From Pseudomonas nitroreducens (lineage in GTDB: Bacteria > Pseudomonadota > Gammaproteobacteria > Pseudomonadales > Pseudomonadaceae): DNA of 64,000 bases. The DNA is taken from contig NZ_JACHLI010000019.1 in assembly GCF_014204515.1 (NCBI RefSeq), forward strand, positions 1 to 64,000, read 5' to 3'. Numbering within the stretch: the first letter of the stretch is position 1; each line of letters begins with the position of its first letter. Shown in pieces: positions 1-6,193 of the stretch. Position numbers and translations under genes: made by a program. The notes beneath the pieces were generated by a model. That model was not told where the DNA came from and did not search any database. It worked only from the letters and a program-made list of their open reading frames with translations.

Positions 1-62
1 CGCTCGGGACCAAGCAATTGGCCGCCATCACTTCCATTGGGCATACGCTTAAAACCAGTCAC
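1..62 (-). CDS. 5' end of an unidentified leftward gene of the phage-like element (runs off the window)
   Basis: A GTG at 62 on the minus strand is preceded by GGAG with an 8-base spacer and opens a frame reading VTGFKRMPNGSDGGQLLGPE to the window edge. It is divergent from the rightward operon that starts at 131. Only 20 codons are visible, so no function can be assigned. A divergent gene facing the early operon is often a repressor or early regulator, but that is positional inference only. Confidence 0.4.
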   Translation of the reverse strand, partial: MTGFKRMPNGSDGGQLLGPE

Positions 63-130
63 AAGACTATCTCCTAGTTTAAGCGTGAGGCCCTGTCCTC
101 AGATACAGGGGGCCAAACCAGAGGTGCGCC
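63..130. promoter_or_regulatory. Divergent intergenic region with inverted repeat
   Basis: This 68-base spacer separates the leftward gene starting at 62 from the rightward operon starting at 131, so it should carry promoters for both. It contains the inverted repeat CCCTGT (91-96) and ACAGGG (105-110) around an 8-base loop, which is a plausible operator or a small hairpin. I see no convincing -10/-35 pair. Confidence 0.3.
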
Positions 131-364
131 ATGCATAGCCTCACTCGCCTGTCCGGCCGCGTCGGCAACGAACTGGTCTGTGCCGGTATTGCCCTGGAGA
201 CGCTGGGTAACCTGCTGACTGCTCACAGCTCCAAACACAATTTCGAAGAGAAAGACGTTGATGGGCTGAACCACGCCGTGCTCGCTATTTCGGCATTTGT
301 CAGGTCAGCGGGGTATGACCTTTGTGAGGCAGCAGAAACAGAGCAGGAGGCGAGCCATGTGTAA
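131..364 (+). CDS. Small phage-type protein, first gene of the rightward operon
   Basis: The product is 77 residues. The start is chosen for AGAGG six bases upstream. It is mostly helical with no signal peptide or membrane segment, and I do not recognise a family. The last codons overlap the start of the next gene (357), a translational-coupling arrangement repeated through this operon. Its place ahead of the primase and ATPase genes suggests an early accessory protein. Function unknown. Confidence 0.6.
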   Translation: MHSLTRLSGRVGNELVCAGIALETLGNLLTAHSSKHNFEEKDVDGLNHAVLAISAFVRSAGYDLCEAAETEQEASHV

Positions 365-527
365 CCTCAAACTCGTTCCTAAAGAGCCGAAGCCCACCAT
401 CGAGCAACTGACAGAGATGCTCAAAGATCGTATGCGCACCTTTGATGGTGAACGATGGATTCCGCTTCGTGACTTGGACGCAGCTGTCCGCCTCATTTTT
501 GGCAATGAGCAAGGGGGTGACAAATGA
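357..527 (+). CDS. Small phage-type protein (56 aa)
   Basis: I chose ATG 357, preceded by AGGAGG, over an upstream in-frame ATG because only 357 has a strong ribosome site. The protein is hydrophilic and mixed-charge, with a Trp-centred stretch GERWIPLRDLDAAVRLIF near the C-terminus that could form one helix. It overlaps the previous gene by 8 bases and the next by 4 (ATGA). No family recognised; operon position implies an early element-encoded function. Confidence 0.55.
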   Translation: MCNLKLVPKEPKPTIEQLTEMLKDRMRTFDGERWIPLRDLDAAVRLIFGNEQGGDK

Positions 528-898
528 CAGCCGTAATCGTAACCCTGCCGCGCTGCAAAAAACTCCGCAATAGACGCGAATTGAGCTTTGTCAGCACCTG
601 GATAGACGGCTCTTACCGCCGCTTCAATAACTGGTCACCTGAGCGGGCAGGAGTTAAATCAGACCAACGCGATGGTGATTTTGAATACGGCCTGAGCCTT
701 ATTCGAGAGCTGCAAATGCTTCAGAAGGGCAATGAGCAAGAGGCGTTCTGCGCAATAAAGTTCGCTCTCAATTCGCGCAACTGGAAGCCAGGGCACGACG
801 TTGAGGATGGCTTTGCGGACGGTATCGCATCCCTTGCAATTGTGGGAATGCGTGCCCTCGTGGCTGGCGCAGCTCCTTTCGATCCCGATCAGGAGTAA
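524..898 (+). CDS. Unidentified phage-type protein (124 aa)
   Basis: The start overlaps the stop of the preceding gene as ATGA, so it is probably translated by coupling. The basic N-terminal 30 residues (PRCKKLRNRRE) are followed by a soluble alpha-helical region with no membrane segments or cysteine clusters. It directly precedes the primase-like gene. A replication accessory role is possible from position only; no family is recognised. Confidence 0.6.
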   Translation: MTAVIVTLPRCKKLRNRRELSFVSTWIDGSYRRFNNWSPERAGVKSDQRDGDFEYGLSLIRELQMLQKGNEQEAFCAIKFALNSRNWKPGHDVEDGFADGIASLAIVGMRALVAGAAPFDPDQE

Positions 899-903
899 CT
901 GAT

Positions 904-1830
904 ATGAAGATTAAAAACGGCGCCATCGCGCCGACGGGATCGGCTTGCCTGGAGAAAGTAGAAATCACCTTCCGGGAGACTCTGCAGGAAATCTATGGTG
1001 CGCTCGACTGGCTACCCGTGGCCGATGGTGTCATCCACAGATTCCACGTACCAGGCGATAAGGCTGGTTCGGTGAACGGCTGGTATGTCCTCTACGCCGA
1101 CGGCATCGCCTCCGGTGCCTTTGGTTCTTGGAAGGCTGGCGACCATCAGACTTGGTGCAGCCGAAAGCCTGCAGACGCATTGGAGGCCCATCTAATTGCT
1201 CAGCGAATCGAGCTCTGTCGGGCTCAACGCGAGGCGGATACAGCCAGACAGCACCAAGCTGCGGCGGAATACGCCAAACGACTCTGGCGCGACGCTCGTC
1301 GAGCTGATCCCTGCCACCCATACCTGATATCCAAGTCGGTTCGATCCCATGCTCTGCGCCAACATGGCGACACGCTGCTGATCCCTCTCTACCGCAACAG
1401 CGAGTTGGTGAACCTACAGCGGATTAGCCCTGACGGAATCAAACGATTCCTCTCTGGCGGCCAGGTTAAGGGGTGCTATTCGCCCCTTGGCAGTATTTCC
1501 CCGGGGCGCCGACTCTACGTCGCCGAAGGCTGGGCCACTGCTGCGACGCTCCACGAGCAAGTCGGCGGTGCTGTCGCTGCTGCGATGAATGCAAACAACC
1601 TGCGCCCTGTCGCTATCGCCCTTCGAGAGAAATACGGCGACTTGGTGGAGATGGTTATTGCCGGCGACGACGACAGGCAGACAGCGGGGAATCCCGGAAG
1701 GGCTGCAGCTATCGAAGCCGCCAAGGCTGCCAAAGCTTTGGTGACGTTCCCTGATTGGCCAGCAGATGCGCCTCTTCATCTGACCGACTTCAACGACCTC
1801 GCCAGTTGGAGGGCTACCTGTGAGTGCTGA
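904..1830 (+). CDS. Toprim-domain primase-like protein
   Basis: The 308-residue protein carries a C-terminal Toprim fold. A conserved Glu (E208) lies in LYVAEGWATAATL, and an acidic cluster D255-D257 in AGDDDR follows about 45 residues later, the expected metal-binding pair. A polar N-terminal part (to about residue 150) precedes it, with no obvious zinc ribbon. Such proteins act as primases in phages and satellites, usually with the ATPase or helicase encoded next door, as here: the next gene overlaps by 11 bases. Priming replication of the element is inferred from this pairing. No helicase motif is fused to it. Confidence 0.8.
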   Translation: MKIKNGAIAPTGSACLEKVEITFRETLQEIYGALDWLPVADGVIHRFHVPGDKAGSVNGWYVLYADGIASGAFGSWKAGDHQTWCSRKPADALEAHLIAQRIELCRAQREADTARQHQAAAEYAKRLWRDARRADPCHPYLISKSVRSHALRQHGDTLLIPLYRNSELVNLQRISPDGIKRFLSGGQVKGCYSPLGSISPGRRLYVAEGWATAATLHEQVGGAVAAAMNANNLRPVAIALREKYGDLVEMVIAGDDDRQTAGNPGRAAAIEAAKAAKALVTFPDWPADAPLHLTDFNDLASWRATCEC

Positions 1831-3022
1831 TCCTGTACCGTTCATGAAGCCGCCAGCATCACCAATGTGGCGGGCTAATCTCACGCCCGCCTCCGCAATC
1901 ACCCCAGTCGCAATCCGCTGGCTCTGGCCTGGCTGGGTAGCACGAGGAAAGTTGACCGTGCTGGCGGGTGCCGGTGGGAGCGGGAAAACCACCCTGGCCA
2001 TCGGTTTGATTGGCACTCTCACCAGCGGAGGTCGCTGGCCTGACGGGGAAGTCTGCACCGAGCCTGCAAACGCTTTGATTTGGTCGTCGGAAGACGATCC
2101 GGCTGACACTCTGGTGCCACGTCTTATGGCAGCTGGCGCAAACCTCGACCGCGTTCACATCATCCAGGGTCGTATCAACGAGCTCGGGGAACATGAGCCC
2201 TTTGATCCGGCCGGCGACTTCGACCTCCTTCGTGACGCAGTTGATGCCATTGGTGGTGCATCTCTGCTGCTCCTGGATCCTGTCGTCAACGTTGTGAAGG
2301 GCGATATGCATCGCGCCAATGACGTCCGGCGCGCACTGCAATCTGTTGTCGACTTCGCCGAATCGCAAGGAGCGGCCGTGGTCGGGATTAGCCACTTCAG
2401 CAAAGGAAGTGGAGGGTCTTCTCCGGCTGATCGGGTGATCGGCAGTCAGGCTTTCGGCGCACTCGCCAGAACCGTCCTGGTGGCCGCCAAGCAGGAAGAC
2501 TCCGACGTTCGTGTCTTGGCTCGCGCCAAGTCGAACATCAGTGACGATCAGGGGGGTGTCAGCTACACCGTCGAACCCTGCACCGTCGGAGATGGCATCG
2601 AAACGACTCGGGTGATGTGGGGCGACCGCATCGAGGGTAGCGCGCGAGACATTCTGGCCGTGGTGGAAAACACCGGTGACGACGACCAGAAGTCCGAATT
2701 TGAGGAGGCCTGCGATTTCCTGCGGGACATCCTCAAACACGGTGCGGTGCCTTCCAAGCAGATCAAGTCGGATGCGAATGAGGTTGGTCTTTCGTGGGCA
2801 ACTGTTCGCCGTGCCCAGAAGGCAATTGGCGCTGTAGCGATCAAAGAAGGCAGTCCAAGCGCAGACGGAAAACAGCAGTGGGTTTGGCGCCTGAATGACG
2901 AAGGTGCTCAAAAAACTTCGAAGGTGCTCACTCAAAACAATGAGCATCTTCGGGAAAACGTGAGCACCTTCGGCGGTATTCGTCCCCCTTCCTTCGACGA
3001 ATCGGATACTGAGGGCTTCTGA
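1820..3022 (+). CDS. AAA-family (RepA/KaiC-like) ATPase with C-terminal winged-helix-like region
   Basis: A GTG start overlapping the primase-like gene gives 400 residues. Walker A is GAGGSGKTT (residues 50-58, K56) and the Walker B aspartate is about D153 in LLLLDP. This is the RecA-like layout of RepA/AAA_25 proteins. A polar helical segment near 300-360 (VGLSWATVRRAQKAIG) looks like a winged helix. In plasmids and phages such proteins are hexameric helicases or loaders at the replication origin. Paired with the Toprim gene, it probably drives autonomous replication of this element. The extreme C-terminus is low-complexity and Ser/Thr-rich. Confidence 0.8.
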   Translation: MSADPVPFMKPPASPMWRANLTPASAITPVAIRWLWPGWVARGKLTVLAGAGGSGKTTLAIGLIGTLTSGGRWPDGEVCTEPANALIWSSEDDPADTLVPRLMAAGANLDRVHIIQGRINELGEHEPFDPAGDFDLLRDAVDAIGGASLLLLDPVVNVVKGDMHRANDVRRALQSVVDFAESQGAAVVGISHFSKGSGGSSPADRVIGSQAFGALARTVLVAAKQEDSDVRVLARAKSNISDDQGGVSYTVEPCTVGDGIETTRVMWGDRIEGSARDILAVVENTGDDDQKSEFEEACDFLRDILKHGAVPSKQIKSDANEVGLSWATVRRAQKAIGAVAIKEGSPSADGKQQWVWRLNDEGAQKTSKVLTQNNEHLRENVSTFGGIRPPSFDESDTEGF

Positions 3023-3024
3023 AA

Positions 3025-3321
3025 ATGGCCGCGATTGACTACCTCATCCAGAAGGGGTTCGCGGCCAAGATCCAGGGGAAACGTATTGTTGTTTCCCCTG
3101 CTAGCCGGCTCACCGATGACGTTCGGGTTTACATCAAAGCCCACCGCCTCGAACTTATTGCCGAACTCGCAGCAAACGACGGAATCGAGCGCCGTTGTCA
3201 CTGGCAAGTAACTCTCAGCGGGAAGCCAATCTGCATAATGATTGGGGAGCCGATGACAGAGGCTGAAGCTCTCGAAGCGGCAAGGTGGCGATGGCCTGGC
3301 GCGGAGGTCAGCCATGGCTGA
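3025..3321 (+). CDS. Small protein with TubC-N-like docking domain
   Basis: The 98-residue protein starts 2 bases after the ATPase gene. Residues 5-50 (YLIQKGFAAKIQGKRIVV, then a Leu-rich helix ending in ELIAELAA) resemble the alpha-beta TubC N-terminal docking fold best known from polyketide and peptide synthetase subunits. The rest (50-98) is unassigned. In this setting it may hold replication proteins together rather than act in natural-product synthesis. The similarity is by eye. It overlaps the next gene by 8 bases. Confidence 0.55.
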   Translation: MAAIDYLIQKGFAAKIQGKRIVVSPASRLTDDVRVYIKAHRLELIAELAANDGIERRCHWQVTLSGKPICIMIGEPMTEAEALEAARWRWPGAEVSHG

Positions 3322-3580
3322 ATCTTTCGAAGATCGCATTGAGGCAACCACTCGCCTCCTGCTCGCATCCTGTCGAGAAAGTGGACTCCACCTTTCAGGC
3401 GATTTGCGAGTTACCGAGGCTGATGCAGCAACCCTTCTCAATATTGCGCCCGGCTACTTGAAGCAGATGCGTACCGGCGATGGCAGCGCACCACGGCACT
3501 ACCGAATCCCGATGTCGGGCTGCCAGATCAGCTACCGACTGAGGGACATCGCAGTATGGATAGAAATAGGTACTGAGTAA
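3314..3580 (+). CDS. Putative helix-turn-helix protein of the element
   Basis: This is an 88-residue protein. Residues 33-60 (VTEADAATLLNIAPGYLKQMR) read like the helix-turn-helix of AlpA or MerR-type small regulators, followed by a short beta-hairpin-like tail ending IAVWIE. It is the last gene before the hairpin-rich leader of the capsid gene, so it could regulate the structural module, but that is inference. It shares no overlap with the capsid gene, from which 98 bases separate it. Confidence 0.55.
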   Translation: MAESFEDRIEATTRLLLASCRESGLHLSGDLRVTEADAATLLNIAPGYLKQMRTGDGSAPRHYRIPMSGCQISYRLRDIAVWIEIGTE

Positions 3581-3590
3581 GCGGACGTTA

Positions 3591-3678
3591 GCTGACGTAC
3601 TTTCACGTCAGGTAGCGGCATGGTTCCTAAGTCGCAAGGAAGCGACCATTTCTCCAGCAACTTTTCCTGGAGAAACCC
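3591..3678 (+). promoter_or_regulatory. Three consecutive hairpins in the capsid leader; the last sequesters the ribosome site
   Basis: Three perfect inverted repeats lie in 90 bases: TGACGT/ACGTCA (3593-3598 with 3605-3610), GTCGC/GCGAC (3631-3635 with 3642-3646) and the 9-bp pair TTTCTCCAG/CTGGAGAAA (3649-3657 with 3667-3675). The 3' arm of the third contains GGAG (3669-3672), the only Shine-Dalgarno for the capsid ATG at 3679. The hairpin should therefore limit capsid translation until it is opened. No U-tract follows any of them, so termination is unlikely. Confidence 0.6.
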
Positions 3679-4698
3679 ATGCGCGAGCTCGTCCTTTCTC
3701 AATTCACCAAGGCGCTTCTGGCAAACCGCGGCGATCGCCAGACCGCCCTGACGGTGAGCAGAACCCTTTACGGCCATTCCAACGTCGTGGTTCGCCTTTT
3801 GGAGAAAGCCGTTGTCACCACCGGCGATCTCCATGCTGATCCTGACTTCCGCTCCGCTGGGCGCGCATTCATCGAGCTTGTCCAGACCCGCTCGCTGATC
3901 GGCAAAATCAACGCGATCTCTCCCTTCCGTGCCATTCCTGCAGAGACCCGCGTGCTGGCACAAACCGAGAGACCAGTCGCTTACTGGACTGCCCAGGGCC
4001 AGCCGAAGATGGTCACTCACACGGCCTTCGAGCAGAAGCGTCTCAGCTCAAAAAAGATCACCGGCCTGCTGGTGCTGACCAACGAGCTTCTTGAAGGCCA
4101 AGGCGCCGCTTTCGAATCCGCGGTGAGCAACGACCTGGTCAACCCAATCGCTGCTCTTGAGGGCCTTTCCTTCCTGGATCCAACCAGCGCCGGCGGCGTC
4201 GATTCTCCTGCTTCGATCACAAACGGAGTCACTCCAGTTCCTTCATCCGGCACCGATGCGGATGCCGTTCGAGCAGATATCCGCGCACTCTTTGCCGCCT
4301 TCGGTGGTTCGCTCGAAACCGCGGTGATCGCAATGCATCCAGAGACGGCCCTTGAGCTGTCGATGATGCAAGCGTCGCTTGGCGAGACCAGTCTGACTGT
4401 ACGAGGTGGTGAGCTGTTCGGCGTTCCTGTTGTTACCAGCGACTCGGTACCGAAGGACTCGAACGGCGCTCTGGTGGCTCTGATCGATCCGGCAGGCATC
4501 CTCCTCACCGACGAGGGCGTGGACATCCTTCAATCCAATCTCACCACCATCCAAGTGGACGATGGGCAAGGTGGCACGGGGTACCTGTCGCTATGGCAGA
4601 ACAACCTCACCGCCGCCCTGGCCGAGCGTTTCCTGAACTGGGAAATCGCAAGGGCTGGGTCTGTCGCCTGGCTGTCCGGCGTTCAGTGGGGTGTGTGA
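3679..4698 (+). CDS. HK97-type major capsid protein
   Basis: The 339-residue protein matches the HK97-fold major capsid family. The central region about residues 95-145 (AYWTAQGQPK, then KKITGLLVLTNELLE) is the typical E-loop and spine segment, and the C-terminal half has the A-domain pattern. It is shorter than capsids with an N-terminal scaffolding delta domain, and no protease gene is next to it. Structural role: icosahedral shell. It follows early genes directly, with no terminase or portal between, which is unusual because those normally precede the capsid gene. Translation starts inside a hairpin. Confidence 0.85.
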   Translation: MRELVLSQFTKALLANRGDRQTALTVSRTLYGHSNVVVRLLEKAVVTTGDLHADPDFRSAGRAFIELVQTRSLIGKINAISPFRAIPAETRVLAQTERPVAYWTAQGQPKMVTHTAFEQKRLSSKKITGLLVLTNELLEGQGAAFESAVSNDLVNPIAALEGLSFLDPTSAGGVDSPASITNGVTPVPSSGTDADAVRADIRALFAAFGGSLETAVIAMHPETALELSMMQASLGETSLTVRGGELFGVPVVTSDSVPKDSNGALVALIDPAGILLTDEGVDILQSNLTTIQVDDGQGGTGYLSLWQNNLTAALAERFLNWEIARAGSVAWLSGVQWGV

Positions 4699-5066
4699 TG
4701 GATTACGAAGCGAAGGCACTCCAGTTTCGGGAGGAAATCGAAAGGGTGTCCAAGGAGTGCCTGGGCCTTGGTGTTAAGGAGCCATTCGGCACAGGCACAG
4801 CCATCGTACTCACAGGGAAACTGATTCACGCTCTTGAGCGCATCGAACAGCTTGAAGGGAAATTGAAGGGGCTCTCTGAACAAGCAGCTGCGCTCGAAGA
4901 GCGTGGCCTCAAATACTGCGGCACATGGCAGCGCGCTATGGACTACCGCCGCGGTGATTGTGTGACCCACAAGGGCTGCCTCTGGACTGCGGTGAAGGCC
5001 ACCGATAAGGCGCCTGATGAAGCCGTTTCCGACTGGCAACTCTCGGCCAAGGGGGCGCAGCGATGA
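4698..5066 (+). CDS. Phage protein with carbohydrate-binding-like C-terminal module
   Basis: I start it at ATG 4698, which overlaps the capsid stop as TGATG; a longer upstream frame lies inside the capsid gene and is rejected. The 122-residue product has an N-terminal coiled-coil (about 5-70, with ALERIEQLEGKLKG) and a C-terminal module of about 45 residues (YCGTWQ, YRRGDCVTHKGCLW, DWQL). The Trp/Tyr spacing resembles small chitin-binding type (CBM5/12) modules found on phage decoration or head-fibre proteins. A head decoration role is plausible given its position after the capsid gene. Confidence 0.6.
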   Translation: MDYEAKALQFREEIERVSKECLGLGVKEPFGTGTAIVLTGKLIHALERIEQLEGKLKGLSEQAAALEERGLKYCGTWQRAMDYRRGDCVTHKGCLWTAVKATDKAPDEAVSDWQLSAKGAQR

Positions 5067-5305
5067 GCACGAATCAGAACTGCAACGAAGTCATCTTCGC
5101 GATGGGCCGGATCATCGGTCAGAACGCCGACTGGCTCGATGGTCGTCTCTTCCAGAAGCTCGCCATGATCGCCGCTCGAGCGAACTACGAGGACGAGGAA
5201 CTTGACGACTACGGCACCTTCGACGACATGCGCCGTGCCTTCGAAATCTCGTCTGCAGCACTCCGCGAAGAAGCCCAGCACCAGGGTAAGGGGCGCCGCC
5301 CATGA
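5063..5305 (+). CDS. Small phage protein (80 aa), function unknown
   Basis: It is coupled to the previous gene through an ATGA overlap at 5063 and to the next at 5302. The protein is helical and acidic in its centre (EDEELDDYGTFDDMRRAF) and lacks membrane segments. Position between the capsid gene and the gp10-like gene is where small connector or chaperone proteins usually lie, but I do not recognise the family. Confidence 0.6.
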   Translation: MSTNQNCNEVIFAMGRIIGQNADWLDGRLFQKLAMIAARANYEDEELDDYGTFDDMRRAFEISSAALREEAQHQGKGRRP

Positions 5306-5568
5306 GAGACCTGATGAGAGAGTTTTCCGAGACCTCCGGTGATCGCCTCCCGCAGTTTCTAGCCGAGATTCCCGAGGTCTATCTCGCGCACATGAAGCAG
5401 CTTCCCATCCACCCCGAACTGGCCGGGCTCCTGGCCCAGGTCAGCGAGGAAGTTGGAGAGGTTCGAGTTCTGAAGGTCGAGCCAGATCAACTGCTCATCG
5501 TGGTGCTGAAGAGCGACCCGGCGCCGTACTTGATGATGCTCAAGCTAGAGCCACAGCAGATCCACTAG
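5302..5568 (+). CDS. Small phage protein (88 aa), function unknown
   Basis: The start overlaps the preceding stop by four bases. The sequence is predicted to be mixed alpha/beta, with a C-terminal hydrophobic strand pattern (LLIVVLKSDPAPYLMMLKLEP). No family recognised. It belongs to the same structural operon; a head-completion role is possible by position only. Confidence 0.55.
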   Translation: MRDLMREFSETSGDRLPQFLAEIPEVYLAHMKQLPIHPELAGLLAQVSEEVGEVRVLKVEPDQLLIVVLKSDPAPYLMMLKLEPQQIH

Positions 5569-5702
5569 CACCGACTTCAACGGACAAGTCGTGAGTGTCC
5601 AGAACAACCGCGACAGCCTGCGCGTGCAACCCCTCCTACGAGCGACTTCAAGCGCGATATCGCCGGCACGGTGGCAGGCACCTAACAGTCCAGGAGAACG
5701 AC
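5569..5702 (+). other. Non-coding gap inside the structural operon
   Basis: This 134-base gap stands out in an operon otherwise packed with overlapping genes. A frame reading TDFNGQVVSVQNNRDSLR is open across it but has no start or ribosome site and runs into the next gene out of phase. It may be the scar of a deleted head-tail connector gene. An in-frame ATG-less extension of the following gene is rejected. Confidence 0.3.
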
Positions 5703-6185
5703 ATGCCAGAAGCATTCGAGGTGGACCTCAAAGGTCTGGATGAAATCATGAAAAAGCTTCGTGAATTGGGGCCAAAACTGGAGAGGAACTTCCTACGCCG
5801 CGCCGCTCGCAAGGCAATGAACATCGTCAAGGACGAGGCCAGGGCGCGAGTTAGTCCAACTGATGACCCCAATACCGCAGAGAACATCGCCAGAAATATC
5901 GTGGTTCAGGAGTCTGGACGTCGAGGGAAGGCAGTTGGTGGTGTGGTGATGCGGGTCGGTGTCCTGGGCGGTGCCAAAAACGTTCATGCCGGCGGCCTTG
6001 TAGGGAGAGCAAGTCTCAAGGAAAACCCCGGCGGCGACACTTGGTACTGGAGGTTTATGGAGTTTGGCACCGAGCACCAAGCGGCGCGTCCATTTATGCG
6101 TCCTGCCTTTGAGCAGAACATCGAAAAGGTCACCGAAACCGTGGCTGCTGAACTGAATAAAGCCATCGACAAGCTGGCCGAATAG
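5703..6185 (+). CDS. HK97 gp10-like neck/tail-completion protein
   Basis: I use ATG 5703 (CAGGAG upstream) and reject a longer frame that begins in the gap. The 160-residue protein fits the HK97 gp10 family: an N-terminal helical segment (LKGLDEIMKKLRELGPKLE, LRRAARKAMNIVKDEARARV) and the conserved C-terminal pattern YWRFMEFGTEHQAARPFMRPAF. These proteins complete the head-tail joint or tail terminus in long-tailed phages. Its presence implies an interface with a siphovirus-type tail, although no tail-tube gene is visible. Confidence 0.8.
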   Translation: MPEAFEVDLKGLDEIMKKLRELGPKLERNFLRRAARKAMNIVKDEARARVSPTDDPNTAENIARNIVVQESGRRGKAVGGVVMRVGVLGGAKNVHAGGLVGRASLKENPGGDTWYWRFMEFGTEHQAARPFMRPAFEQNIEKVTETVAAELNKAIDKLAE

Positions 6186-6193
6186 GAGGCCCC

